NCBI RefSeq assembly: GCF_001712755.1
Contig: NZ_MDKC01000002.1
Location: 310,001 to 374,000 of the forward strand
Origin: Gottfriedia luciferensis
Lineage (GTDB): Bacteria > Bacillota > Bacilli > Bacillales > Bacillaceae_G
DNA: 64,000 bases
Reading direction: 5' to 3'
In this document: piece after piece, positions 48,227 through 57,312 of the stretch
Numbering within the stretch: position 1 is the stretch's first letter
How the letters are laid out: the number at the start of each line of letters is the position of its first letter
The notes under the pieces: model-generated
The model's input: the letters and a program-made list of their open reading frames with translations, nothing else
What the model was told of the DNA's origin: nothing
The model's database searches: none
Position numbers and translations under genes: made by a program

Positions 48227-48246
48227 AGGGTATTTTGGTTTTTTTA
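48206..48246 (+). terminator. terminator overlapping the CcdC-like gene end
   Basis: ACCCTTCAGA (48206-48215) pairs with TCTGAAGGGT (48222-48231), followed by a T-rich tract. The hairpin includes the stop codon of the preceding gene. Confidence 0.75.
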
Positions 48247-48360
48247 ATAGATTCACTCCTGATAATGAAATGTTAATAAAAATAGATATGTCTCCGAAAT
48301 ACTGCAGTAAAAATACCCATAATAATCATATTGATAGACGAATAATATCTTCCATCGTAA

Positions 48361-49128
48361 CTAATTCAAATATTTTTTTACAAATGTATAAACTGATTCA
48401 GCAAGTGTTTTTTTGCGCTCCTTCAGATATTTAAAAAGTGCTACTTTGTTTTCGTTTGAAACATTCCAGTCTACTGGTATATCCTGAATAACTTCTTCGA
48501 TTGAGACATCAGATAATGCTAAGATTTTTTCAATATAAGACGTTATGATGTTTAAGTCATTTAACATATCTACCGTCCAAACATGAACGATTGATTCCTT
48601 TTTAAACTTTTTGGATTTTTGAAGAGTTTCTGCATTCCATTTGTATCCTCCTGGAAAACATTTTCCATGATCAATCATATGAATGTCATACTGTCCATCT
48701 GGGTGTCGTTTTAAAAGTATATTGCTTTTAGTGCGGTCTGCATCATGCACCCAATAATCGAAAACGAGAATTCCAGCCAAAATATGGGGATTATTTAATT
48801 CATTTATAGTCGGACGAGGAGGTTTTTTTGCAAGGCCAATACAGTTATCAATAAAAAGGCTAGCAAACTGTTTACCTGGTTGGTAATGAGAAGAAAATTT
48901 TTTGGGTATTTGCTGAATTTGCTTTTCAGTCATCGTTACAATTTCAAAAGGTACAACAGGCAAATTCAACAGTTGACCTAATCTAGCGACAACATATTCG
49001 TTTACAAGTTCCCTTGTTCCATGGAAATTATTTTTACATTTAACAGCATAACGATTACCATCACTAAACAAAAATAAATGTGCAGCTTTTCCTGGTAGCG
49101 TTTCTATATATCTTATCGGTACAATCAA
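48361..49128 (-). CDS. HipA-like kinase domain protein
   Basis: The 255-residue protein has HipA-like kinase features: a GKAAHLFLFSDGNRYAVK nucleotide-binding region, the catalytic loop DYWVHDADRTKSNILL (Asp and Asn ligands), and the metal-binding IDHGKCF. It belongs to the stand-alone HipA-like branch without the HipB antitoxin; no HTH gene is adjacent. Target unknown. The start is TTG (49126-49128), with AAGGAGG 14 bases upstream, which is unusually far, so the start is uncertain. Confidence 0.78.
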   Translation of the reverse strand: MIVPIRYIETLPGKAAHLFLFSDGNRYAVKCKNNFHGTRELVNEYVVARLGQLLNLPVVPFEIVTMTEKQIQQIPKKFSSHYQPGKQFASLFIDNCIGLAKKPPRPTINELNNPHILAGILVFDYWVHDADRTKSNILLKRHPDGQYDIHMIDHGKCFPGGYKWNAETLQKSKKFKKESIVHVWTVDMLNDLNIITSYIEKILALSDVSIEEVIQDIPVDWNVSNENKVALFKYLKERKKTLAESVYTFVKKYLN

Positions 49129-49348
49129 TGATATAACTAAAACCTCCTTATTAAGTAGAACATATTACTATATTCTATATAAGTAGAAGGGTATTGGACA
49201 AAAGAATTAATGAACTAGAAGAATTTTTTTCTTTTCACAATTTCATATTCGGTAGATGTATATGCTCTAAATTTAATTTTTGTAAGAAAAGGATTTTAAA
49301 TAAAGGAAAGAGAATAAAGGACTATATTACCAATTTGGAGTTGAGAAA

Positions 49349-49834
49349 ATGAAAGTTGTAATTAAAGAACTAACAGAATATGAGGTTGCGTTTTTTAGAC
49401 GTGTCGGATCATATTTTGAACCAAATGGGGAACATTGGGATAAGTTATTAAATTGGGCAATAAATAATGGACTTTTTCCACCACAACAATCTTTCATAGG
49501 AATTTCCTTAGATAACCCAGATTTAATAGAAAGTCTAAATTGTCGTCACGATGCCTGTGTTACAATACCTGATGGTTTTGATAAAGAAAAACATGAAAAT
49601 ATCCAATTTAGAAAATTAGATGGAGGTCATTACGTTTTGTATCAATATTATGATTCTCCTAGTATGTTAAATAATGGATATAAATATATGTATGAACAAT
49701 GGTCACCAAACAGTGAGTTTGAACCTGATTATGACCGCTATAACTTAGAATTTAGTATGAATAATCCTGCTGAAGACCCAGATGGAAAAGCTAAAGTTCA
49801 TTTATATGTGCCAGTTAAAAGTCGGACAGCTTAA
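49349..49834 (+). CDS. GyrI-like (AraC effector-binding fold) protein
   Basis: The 161-residue protein begins with VVIKELTEYEVAFFRRVGSYFEP and continues through CRHDACVTIPDGF and KLDGGHYVLYQYYDSP to EFSMNNPAEDPDGKAKVHLYVPV. This is the pattern of GyrI-like small-molecule-binding domains. It has no HTH, so it is a free-standing domain like SbmC. Members bind drugs or act as hydrolases; the ligand is unknown here. GGAGTTGAG precedes the ATG. Confidence 0.8.
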   Translation: MKVVIKELTEYEVAFFRRVGSYFEPNGEHWDKLLNWAINNGLFPPQQSFIGISLDNPDLIESLNCRHDACVTIPDGFDKEKHENIQFRKLDGGHYVLYQYYDSPSMLNNGYKYMYEQWSPNSEFEPDYDRYNLEFSMNNPAEDPDGKAKVHLYVPVKSRTA

Positions 49835-50010
49835 ATAAACTAGTTTTTTAGTATTTTGAAAGACCAATTAGTAATAAAGTAAAATGATTTTCTATTAACC
49901 TAAACATCTTTTTTCATATATGATGTAAGTATTGTTATTTCTTGGAAATAATAATATAATTAAATAGAATTTAAATTAAAATTATATCCTTTGTGAAAGG
50001 GTGTTAGACT

Positions 50011-50103
50011 ATGAATTTCACTATTTACTTTGGAAATCATGAAGATAAAGAAGTACATACAATGGATTGCTATGTAGACATTGAGGAAGAAACTGTTTCT
50101 TAA
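50011..50103 (+). CDS. 30-residue hypothetical protein
   Basis: An ATG at 50011 preceded by AAAGGGTG opens 30 codons (MNFTIYFGNHEDKEVHTMDC, then YVDIEEETVS) and a clear terminator follows at 50135. The gene-like signals on both sides support expression. The product is acidic and soluble. It may be an intact small protein or the start of a shortened gene. No family recognised. Confidence 0.45.
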   Translation: MNFTIYFGNHEDKEVHTMDCYVDIEEETVS

Positions 50104-50134
50104 GCTAATGATCAATCTTAATAAAAATTATTTC

Positions 50135-50168
50135 AAGGATGCGAAAAATTTTCGTATCCTTTTTTCAT
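50135..50168 (+). terminator. rho-independent terminator
   Basis: AAGGATGCGAAAA pairs with TTTTCGTATCCTT (one GU pair), then TTTT. It is 32 bases after the 30-codon gene. Confidence 0.85.
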
Positions 50169-50264
50169 TTTTAAGATTTACATTTTAAAATTTATTGTGT
50201 ATGATTAAAATATAAAAGGCGAACTAATGTTCTATGTATAGATTTTAGAAGGAAAGGAACTTGC

Positions 50265-50948
50265 ATGATGAAAAGAAATGGAGCAACTAAAAGGAAATCA
50301 AAAACACCTATTATATCCAATACAGGTTTTATCGGAGCAAGTTTCATTGATATGGAAGAATTGCAAGAAAATCAATATTATTTTACAAGGAAACATCCTT
50401 TAATTATACATGAAGTATTAAATGGACTATTGCAAGCTGCATGTGCATTATTTCAAAAACAAAAAATTCCAGCATTTATTGCGTGTGAATATTTAAGAGA
50501 GGAAAAGAAAATAGGCTTAATCTTATCAAAAAAGCCATTCGAAAAAGAAGAAGGAATTCGTTATTTTATTGAATATCTTCGTGAAATTGGTCACTTAAAT
50601 AATGACAAAACAATAAGGGCTGAAATTTCAAATACTGGATTTATTGGCGTAATTTTTGTGGATTTATCGTATATTTCAAGGTTTACATTCGATACGGAAA
50701 TGAAGTTGCTTTCTGCTTTCACTATTAATTTCATGGAACCGTTAAAAGAAATTTATCATCAAAATAAAATTCATTTATATATGTCAGGTGTTGAACTTCA
50801 AAAGGAAGATAAGTTAGGCTTTGTACTTTCTAAGAATCCTTATGATGAGCGGAAAGAAGCGAACTTGTATTTTAAGGAATATTTGAGAGAAAGAGGATTG
50901 TTAAAAAATTATAAAGAGAATGTGTTTATTCAAAGACATCGAGCATAA
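50265..50948 (+). CDS. internally duplicated hypothetical protein
   Basis: The 227-residue protein is two copies of one domain of about 100 residues. The first runs from SNTGFIGASFIDM (residue 18) to YFIEYLREIGHL. The second runs from SNTGFIGVIFVDL (about 124) to YFKEYLRERGLL. The shared middle is IPAFIACEYLREEKKIGLILSKKPF versus IHLYMSGVELQKEDKLGFVLSKNPY. No signal, membrane segment or known catalytic motif. A basic N terminus (KRNGATKRKSK) precedes repeat 1. AAGGAAAGGA precedes two adjacent ATGs. Function unknown. Confidence 0.65.
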   Translation: MMKRNGATKRKSKTPIISNTGFIGASFIDMEELQENQYYFTRKHPLIIHEVLNGLLQAACALFQKQKIPAFIACEYLREEKKIGLILSKKPFEKEEGIRYFIEYLREIGHLNNDKTIRAEISNTGFIGVIFVDLSYISRFTFDTEMKLLSAFTINFMEPLKEIYHQNKIHLYMSGVELQKEDKLGFVLSKNPYDERKEANLYFKEYLRERGLLKNYKENVFIQRHRA

Positions 50949-50994
50949 ATTTTTTCATTATACTTAATTTGGTTTTAAAAATACATATAAAAAC

Positions 50995-51028
50995 TGAGAG
51001 GGGCTGGCATGAGCGGTTCCTCTTTTTG
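50995..51028 (+). terminator. probable terminator
   Basis: GAGAGG...CCTCTTTTTG arms with GCT/AGC pairs inside form an imperfect hairpin with a T tract, 48 bases after the duplicated-protein gene. Confidence 0.5.
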
Positions 51029-51166
51029 TTTATTCAAAAAAAGTTCATAATTTTGATAAAGTTAGAAACTTACTTAAACCATTCGTTTGCATAAAATATA
51101 GAAAGGAAATAGTTAGAAAGTAACGAATAGTATAATATAGGACTAACCAAAAAGGTGGCTATAACG

Positions 51167-51541
51167 ATGACGAATAATGGGAAATATGTAGATTGGTTAA
51201 GTGAAATTGTTAAACGTCATGAAAAAGAAGGTGGTTTTGAAGATTTACCTGGAATAGGTAAACCATTACCTAAGGAGCTTTTAAAAGATGATTTATTAAC
51301 AACTGTTATTAAGAAGTCAGGCTATAAACCAGATTGGGTAATGCAACAAAAGAAAATATTCCAGAAGCTTGAAACGATTTTGATGAAGTTAAATTCTGAT
51401 GAAAATAGTAAAGAAATAGCTAAAATGATCTCGGAAGTAAATGATGAAATTAAGAAATATAACTTAGGCTGTCCTTTTCCGATGCAAAGAAATTATGTAA
51501 ATAAGGAAAACCTTGAGAGTCAATTGATTTATTGGAAATGA
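51167..51541 (+). CDS. DnaJ homologue subfamily C member 28 conserved domain protein (DUF1992)
   Basis: The 124-residue protein has the DUF1992 hallmark GGFEDLPGIGKPLPKEL near residue 24, followed by a helical region. Despite the family title there is no J domain. Function unknown. ATG 51167 is chosen because AAAGGTGG ends eight bases upstream; the GTG at 51155 lies inside that site. A TATAAT is at 51131, without a good -35. Confidence 0.82.
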   Translation: MTNNGKYVDWLSEIVKRHEKEGGFEDLPGIGKPLPKELLKDDLLTTVIKKSGYKPDWVMQQKKIFQKLETILMKLNSDENSKEIAKMISEVNDEIKKYNLGCPFPMQRNYVNKENLESQLIYWK

Positions 51542-51572
51542 GTTTGTGAAAAAATGAACGAATTCACTATAT

Positions 51573-51613
51573 AGATGTTTATACTTTTTTACTCGGTATA
51601 AGCATCTTTTTAT
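51573..51613 (+). terminator. rho-independent terminator
   Basis: AGATGTTTATAC (51573-51584) pairs with GTATAAGCATCT (51596-51607) with one GU pair, then TTTTTATTTT. Confidence 0.8.
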
Positions 51614-51709
51614 TTTCTGACTTTAAAATGGGAATTCTATGAAAAAATCTATATTTAATGTTAATGTAAAATACATACATAATAAAAATAGTTGTAAGGG
51701 GGGATAAGA

Positions 51710-52573
51710 ATGAGCGCCACTCTTGAAGTGAGGAGACTAGATCGGAATTTTCCATTTTGTTTATTTTCAAATGATGGATTGACGTTAGTTGGTCATCATT
51801 GGCATAAACTCGTAGAAATCATTTATGTACAGAAAGGCGTTTTAAAGATTGGTGTAAATGATGAGTTACTTCATTTAGAAGAAGGCGAATTTTATATCAT
51901 TAATAGTGGTGATATTCATTATTTTTTATCTTCACCAAATAGTATGAGATTGGTCGTGCAATTTGATTTTACTATTTTCGAAGATGTACAGTTTTTGAAA
52001 AAAAATAATATGGAACTAATCGAATTGTTTAATTGTATTCAAAAATCTAGTGTTTTTTGGAATGAAGAAGTTAAACAGAAAATGATTACCTATTTAGAAG
52101 AACTTGAATGTGAATATATCGGCAAAAAAGAAGGATATGAATTGGCGATAAGAGCTAGATTATATGATATTTTACTTCTAGTTTATCGGGACCTACCTCA
52201 TACAGAAAATAATAAACTAAACTATCCAAATAGGAAGGCTAGTTTATTAAAACTAGAAAAAATATTTCATTTTATAGAAGAGAATTATATGAATGATATT
52301 ACATTAAATGATGTTGCGAATTATATCGGCTTTACCAATTCATATTTTGCAAAGTTTTTTAAAAAATACACTGGTTCTACATTTTGTCATTTTTTAAATC
52401 AATACAGAATAACGAAGGCTCAATGGTATTTATTTAATGAAGATTTACCAATTACAGAAATTGCTTATAATGTTGGATTCATTAATGTGAAAACGTTTAA
52501 CAGATTATTTAAAAACGAAGTTGGTTTATCTCCAACCCAATATAAAAAAAAGACAATATTTGAGAAGTTTTAG
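51710..52573 (+). CDS. AraC family transcriptional regulator
   Basis: The 287-residue protein has an N-terminal cupin (HHWHKLVEIIYVQKGVLKIGVND...EGEFYIINSGDIHYF) that should bind a ligand. Two C-terminal helix-turn-helices follow (ITLNDVANYIGFTNSYFAKFFKKYTG and ITEIAYNVGFINVKTFNRLFKNEVGLSP). The first enzyme gene of the sugar cluster starts 76 bases downstream in the same direction, so it is the likely regulator of that cluster. AAGGGGGGAT precedes the ATG. Confidence 0.9.
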   Translation: MSATLEVRRLDRNFPFCLFSNDGLTLVGHHWHKLVEIIYVQKGVLKIGVNDELLHLEEGEFYIINSGDIHYFLSSPNSMRLVVQFDFTIFEDVQFLKKNNMELIELFNCIQKSSVFWNEEVKQKMITYLEELECEYIGKKEGYELAIRARLYDILLLVYRDLPHTENNKLNYPNRKASLLKLEKIFHFIEENYMNDITLNDVANYIGFTNSYFAKFFKKYTGSTFCHFLNQYRITKAQWYLFNEDLPITEIAYNVGFINVKTFNRLFKNEVGLSPTQYKKKTIFEKF

Positions 52574-52649
52574 GCAAGGTGTAAGGAAGACTCAAATGAA
52601 TTATTTCTATAAACTGGAAATGTAAATAACATTTCCGGAGGTTTTTATA

Positions 52650-53726
52650 ATGAAATTAAAAGTAGGAATAATCGGTTGTGGCGGTATAGCAAATGGTAAA
52701 CATATGCCAAGCTTAGCAGTATTAGATCATGTAGAAATGGTAGCTTTTTGTGACATTATTGAAGAACGTGCTATTAAAGCGAAGGCACAATTTGGTGTAG
52801 AGGAAGCAAAGACATATACAGATTACAAGGAATTATTAGCAGATGAATCGATAGATGTCATTCACGTTTGTACACCAAATAAATCTCATTCATTTATTAC
52901 AATTGATTCTTTAGAAGCTGGTAAACACGTTATGTGTGAAAAGCCTATGGCAAAAACTTCAGCAGAAGCAAAAGCGATGGTAGAAGCGTCTAAACGTACA
53001 GGAAAAAAATTAACGATTGGCTATCAAAATCGTTTTCGAAACGATTCACAATATTTAAGTGAAGTTTGTAAAAATAATGAACTAGGTGAAATTTATTTTG
53101 CAAAAGCTCATGCGATAAGAAGAAGAGCGGTACCTACTTGGGGTGTATTTTTAAACGAAGAAGAGCAAGGTGGCGGACCACTGATTGATATTGGTACTCA
53201 TGCTTTGGATTTAACGTTATGGCTGATGGATAATTATAAACCTAAATTTGTAGTTGGAAACGTTTACCACGAATTATCTCATAAAGAAAACGCTGCAAAT
53301 GCTTTTGGTCCATGGGATCCAAAGGAATTTAAAGTAGAAGATTCTGCATTTGGTTTTATAACGATGGCAAATGGTGCAACCGTTATCCTAGAATCGAGCT
53401 GGGCTTTAAACACTCTTGAAATAGGTGAAGCTCAAACTACACTTTGTGGTACTGAAGGTGGAGCTGATATGAGAGATGGTCTCCGAATTAATGGAGAAGC
53501 ATATGGGCGACTTTACGATAAAAAAATTGATATCAACACTGGCGGCGTAGCTTTTTATGAAGGCGCAACCGATTCCGCTGAAGTATTAGAAGCGAGACAA
53601 TGGATTGATAGTATCATTAATGATACAGAGCCAATTGTTAAACCTGAGCAAGCATTAGTTGTAACTCAAATTTTAGAGGCAATCTACGAATCTTCAAAAT
53701 CAAAGAAACCGGTATATTTTAACTAA
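52650..53726 (+). CDS. Gfo/Idh/MocA family oxidoreductase
   Basis: The 358-residue NAD(P)-dependent dehydrogenase has the Rossmann motif GIIGCGGIANGKHMPSL at residues 6-22, the catalytic-site EKPMAKT (about 95), and GGGPLIDIGTHALDLTLWLM. Members oxidise sugars, sugar phosphates or inositols. Its neighbours (two TIM-barrel isomerases and a ThuA-like protein) point to oxidation of a glycoside or polyol. CCGGAGG precedes the ATG. It is the first gene of the cluster. Confidence 0.88.
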   Translation: MKLKVGIIGCGGIANGKHMPSLAVLDHVEMVAFCDIIEERAIKAKAQFGVEEAKTYTDYKELLADESIDVIHVCTPNKSHSFITIDSLEAGKHVMCEKPMAKTSAEAKAMVEASKRTGKKLTIGYQNRFRNDSQYLSEVCKNNELGEIYFAKAHAIRRRAVPTWGVFLNEEEQGGGPLIDIGTHALDLTLWLMDNYKPKFVVGNVYHELSHKENAANAFGPWDPKEFKVEDSAFGFITMANGATVILESSWALNTLEIGEAQTTLCGTEGGADMRDGLRINGEAYGRLYDKKIDINTGGVAFYEGATDSAEVLEARQWIDSIINDTEPIVKPEQALVVTQILEAIYESSKSKKPVYFN

Positions 53727-53747
53727 TTAGTATAGGAGATGAAATAT

Positions 53748-54494
53748 ATGACACTACCAATTGCCCTACAATTATGGAGTGTAAAAGAGGACGCAGCAAT
53801 CGACTTTTTCGGTACTTTAGAAAAAGTAGCGAAAATGGGTTATGACGGAGTAGAGTTCGCGGGATACTATGGTAAAAATGCTTCGGAAATAAAAGCTGTT
53901 TTAAACAAACTAGGATTAAAGATAGCAGGAGCCCATGTAAGTGCAGATCAAATTATTCATTATATTGATGACGTAATAGCTTTCGAAAAAGAATTAGGAA
54001 ACAAATATGTTGTATGTCCTTGGGCCAATTTTACTAGTTTAGAAGAATGGAAAGAATTTGCGGAACATTTACAACAATCTGGAAACCGACTAGCTGAAGC
54101 GGGAATATCGTTAGTTTATCATAATCATGCTCATGAATTAGTCAGATTAGAAAGCGAATATATACTAGATATTTTATTAAACTCAGTTCCAACAAATCTC
54201 TTAAAAGCAGAGTTAGATACTTATTGGTTAGAATTTTCTGGTGTAGATGCGGTTGAATATATGAGTAAGTATAAAGGAAGAACTCCATTAATTCACCTGA
54301 AAGATATGGCACCATCCAAAGAGGAAAGTACTGAAGTTGGAAATGGAATTATGAATATAAAAGGAATTGTACAACAAGCAAAACTAAATTCAGCTGAATG
54401 GTTAATTGTTGAGCAAGAAGCGTTTACGAAACCACAATTAGAAAGTGTTGAAATTGGATTGAATAATTTAAAAAGGATTTTAGCTGAAGCTTAA
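53748..54494 (+). CDS. xylose isomerase-like TIM-barrel protein (sugar phosphate isomerase/epimerase)
   Basis: The 248-residue protein starts PIALQLWSVKEDAA and has metal-binding residues of the AP-endonuclease-2 / IolE-IolI superfamily in YHNHAHEL, AELDTYWL, HLKDMAP and VEQEAF. It should isomerise or epimerise a keto sugar or inositol derivative. ATG 53748 is chosen, with TAGGAGA nine bases upstream; the ATG at 53739 overlaps that site. It follows the dehydrogenase closely (21 bases). Confidence 0.85.
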   Translation: MTLPIALQLWSVKEDAAIDFFGTLEKVAKMGYDGVEFAGYYGKNASEIKAVLNKLGLKIAGAHVSADQIIHYIDDVIAFEKELGNKYVVCPWANFTSLEEWKEFAEHLQQSGNRLAEAGISLVYHNHAHELVRLESEYILDILLNSVPTNLLKAELDTYWLEFSGVDAVEYMSKYKGRTPLIHLKDMAPSKEESTEVGNGIMNIKGIVQQAKLNSAEWLIVEQEAFTKPQLESVEIGLNNLKRILAEA

Positions 54495-54537
54495 AACGCT
54501 ATTAAAATATGTAAAAAAATAGAGATGGGTGAGACAT

Positions 54538-55254
54538 ATGGTAAAAGTTACGATTTGGAATGAAAATCGACACGAACAAATTAATCCAGTTGTAAAAAGC
54601 ATTTATCCAAGCGGAATACACTCAACCATTGCAACGTTCTTAAATGAAGCAGGGTATGATACTACGACAGCTACATTAGAGCAACCTGATCATGGATTGA
54701 CCAGTGAAGTGCTAGAAAATACTGATGTATTAATTTGGTGGGGACATATTGCTCATAATGATGTGGAAGATCAAATTGTTCAAAAAGTTTATGAAAAAGT
54801 ATTGCAAGGTATGGGATTAATTGTCTTACATTCTGGGCATTTTTCTAAGATTTTTAAAAAATTAATGGGGACTAGCTGCGATTTAAAATGGCGTGAAGCA
54901 GCTGAAACGGAAAGACTTTGGGTTGTCGATCCGAGTCATCCGATAGTAGATGGTATTGGCGAATATATTGAAATTGACAAAGAAGAAATGTATGGCGAAC
55001 ATTTTGATATTCCTACTCCAGATGAGCTAGTGTTAGTAAGTTGGTTTAAAGGTGGAGAGGTATTTAGAAGTGGCTGTACATTTAAAAGAGGGAATGGAAA
55101 AATCTTCTATTTCAGACCAGGACATGAAACTTATCCAACTTATCATCATAAAGAAGTTCAAAAAATTATCATTAATGCAGTAAATTGGGCGAATAAATCA
55201 AAAAGAAATTATCCTTCATATGGACATAAAGAGGCCATAGAGGCATTAACGTAA
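54538..55254 (+). CDS. ThuA-like domain protein
   Basis: The 238-residue protein has the ThuA fold (class I glutamine-amidotransferase-like): [27 protein letters not shown], and [31 protein letters not shown]. In rhizobia ThuA acts with the Gfo/Idh/MocA protein ThuB on 3-keto disaccharides such as trehalose. A similar pairing exists here. ATG 54538 follows GATGGGTGA; the GTG at 54529 lies in that site. Confidence 0.85.
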   Translation: MVKVTIWNENRHEQINPVVKSIYPSGIHSTIATFLNEAGYDTTTATLEQPDHGLTSEVLENTDVLIWWGHIAHNDVEDQIVQKVYEKVLQGMGLIVLHSGHFSKIFKKLMGTSCDLKWREAAETERLWVVDPSHPIVDGIGEYIEIDKEEMYGEHFDIPTPDELVLVSWFKGGEVFRSGCTFKRGNGKIFYFRPGHETYPTYHHKEVQKIIINAVNWANKSKRNYPSYGHKEAIEALT

Positions 55255-55278
55255 ATCATAGATTGGAGCGAGAAATCG

Positions 55279-56247
55279 ATGAAATTAGGAGTATTCACAG
55301 TATTATTTGCGGATCAATCATTTGAAGAAATGCTTGATAAAGTTGCAGATTCGGGATTAAAGGCTGTTGAGATTGGTACAGGTTGTTATCCTGGAAATTC
55401 CCATTGTCCGTTAGACCGTTTAATAGAAAGTGAGCAAGTAAGAAGAGAATATATTGAAAAAGTTGAAAAACGAGGATTAACGATTAGTGCTTTTAGTTGT
55501 CATGGTAATCCATTATCACCTGATAAAGAGTTTGCAAAGGAATCTCATGATGTACTTGCTAAAACGATTAAACTGGCTTCGCTATTAAGTGTACCAGTTG
55601 TCAATTGTTTTTCTGGAACAAGTGGTGACCATGAAGAAGCAAAATACCCAAGTTGGCCAGTAACTGCTTGGCCAAATGAGTATAGAGATGTACTAAATTG
55701 GCAATGGGAAGAAAAGTTAATTCCTTATTGGAAAGAAATGGGCAAATTTGCGGAGGATCATCAAGTGAAAATTGGACTAGAACTACATGGTGGCTTTTTA
55801 GTTCATACTCCATATACATTATTAAAGTTACGTAAAGAAACTAGTAATGCAATCGGTGCTAACTTAGATCCTAGTCATCTTTGGTGGCAAGGGATTGATC
55901 CAGTAGCAGCGATTAAAATACTTGGAAAAGAAAATGCGATTCATCATTTCCATGCAAAAGATACGTATATCGACCAAGATAATGTAAATATGTATGGTTT
56001 AACTGATATGCAACCTTATGGTGAAGTTCAAACTAGAGCTTGGACATTCCGCTCAGTAGGCTGTGGACATAGTTTGAAAGATTGGTCTGATATGATGAGC
56101 GCACTACGTACTTTTGGATATGATTATGTTGTTAGTATTGAACATGAAGACCCAATCATGTCGATTGAAGAAGGTTTTTCACGTGCTGTAAAAAACTTAC
56201 ATTCCGTATTGATAAACGAAGAGCCATCACAAATGTGGTGGACTTAA
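55279..56247 (+). CDS. sugar phosphate isomerase/epimerase, TIM barrel
   Basis: The 322-residue protein is a second, longer xylose-isomerase-like barrel. Visible metal-site segments are SCHGNPLSP (about 75), GLELHGGFLVHTP, ANLDPSHLWWQG, FHAKDT and SIEHEDP. It is closer to IolE-type or hydroxypyruvate-isomerase-like proteins than the first barrel gene in the cluster. TTGGAGCG precedes the ATG, 24 bases after the ThuA-like gene. Substrate unknown. Confidence 0.85.
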   Translation: MKLGVFTVLFADQSFEEMLDKVADSGLKAVEIGTGCYPGNSHCPLDRLIESEQVRREYIEKVEKRGLTISAFSCHGNPLSPDKEFAKESHDVLAKTIKLASLLSVPVVNCFSGTSGDHEEAKYPSWPVTAWPNEYRDVLNWQWEEKLIPYWKEMGKFAEDHQVKIGLELHGGFLVHTPYTLLKLRKETSNAIGANLDPSHLWWQGIDPVAAIKILGKENAIHHFHAKDTYIDQDNVNMYGLTDMQPYGEVQTRAWTFRSVGCGHSLKDWSDMMSALRTFGYDYVVSIEHEDPIMSIEEGFSRAVKNLHSVLINEEPSQMWWT

Positions 56248-56287
56248 TAAAAAATAGGTAACCAATCCAAAAAAAGTTGGTGAAAAA

Positions 56288-57312
56288 ATGGAAAAATTAA
56301 GAGTTGCGATTATTGGTTGTGGAAATATATTTTTAATGCATGCACAACCTGCTTTCATAAGAGAAAATGTAGAATTGGTAGCGGTTTGTGATATTAAAGA
56401 AGAGCGAGCAAAAGAGAAAGCTGAACAATTCAAATGTACTTATTATACAAATTATCTAGAGCTTTTTGAGAAAGAAAATTTAGATGTTATCCATATTTGC
56501 TTACCGCATTATTTACATGCGCCGGTTGCAATTGAAGCTGCAAAGCGAAAAATCCATGTCCTTACTGAAAAGCCAATGTCTATTCATTATTCTGATGCAC
56601 AAGAAATGGTAGAAACAGCAAAAAATAATGGAGTAACATTAGGTGTCATTTTTCAAAATAGGTATAATCCAGGATCAGTTTTAATTAAAGAAATGTTACA
56701 AAATGGTACGCTAGGAAAAATAAAATCTGGAAAACTATCAGTAACTTGGGACCGTTCTGACGCGTACTATTTAACTAGTGATTGGAAAGGGACTTGGGAA
56801 AAAGAAGGTGGCGGGGTAGTCATTGACCAAGCGATTCATACGATGGATTTAATGCGATGGTTCGTTGATGATGTGAATATGTCGACGCGACAATTAGTAA
56901 TAGAGCACATGAAATGATTGAAGTTGAAGATTGTGCAGAAGGTGTTATTAAGTATAGAAGTGGTGTAGTCACTGCCTTCCATACAATAAACTATTATTCT
57001 TATGATGCACCAGTTACGATTGAGCTGCATTGTGAAAATGGGCTTGCTAAAATGGTTGCTGACCGTGGAGTAGTCTCTTTAAAAGATGGAAGAGAGTTCG
57101 TTGCTGATAACAATCCAAATGAAACCTTTGATTATGGCAATGGCGCGAAGGGGTATTGGGGCGTTAGTCATGTAAAACAGATTAATAATTTTTATGAATC
57201 ATTGAACGATCATTCTCAGTTACATATAACTGGTGAAGAAGCAATGAAAACTCAAAAGATGATTTGTGCAATCTATGAATCAGGTAAGAAAAAAGAGAGG
57301 ATTTATTTATAA
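56288..57312 (+). pseudogene. Gfo/Idh/MocA oxidoreductase broken by a single-base frameshift
   Basis: The first frame (56288-56917) encodes the Rossmann domain (AIIGCGNIFLMHAQPAF, TEKPMS, GGGVVIDQAIHTMDLMRWFVDD) and stops early. The last 150 or so residues continue in the next frame: from 56875 it reads EYVDATISNRAHEMIEVEDCAEG and runs to 57312. Removing one base near 56873-56877 explains the switch, as GTGGAATAT would restore one frame of about 342 codons. Either a recent mutation or a base-call error. It ends the cluster, followed by a terminator. Confidence 0.88.

Noticed and set aside
56288-56917. Programmed frameshift in the Gfo/Idh/MocA gene
   Set aside because: No slippery heptamer or stimulatory hairpin at the shift point, and the family is not known to use frameshifting.
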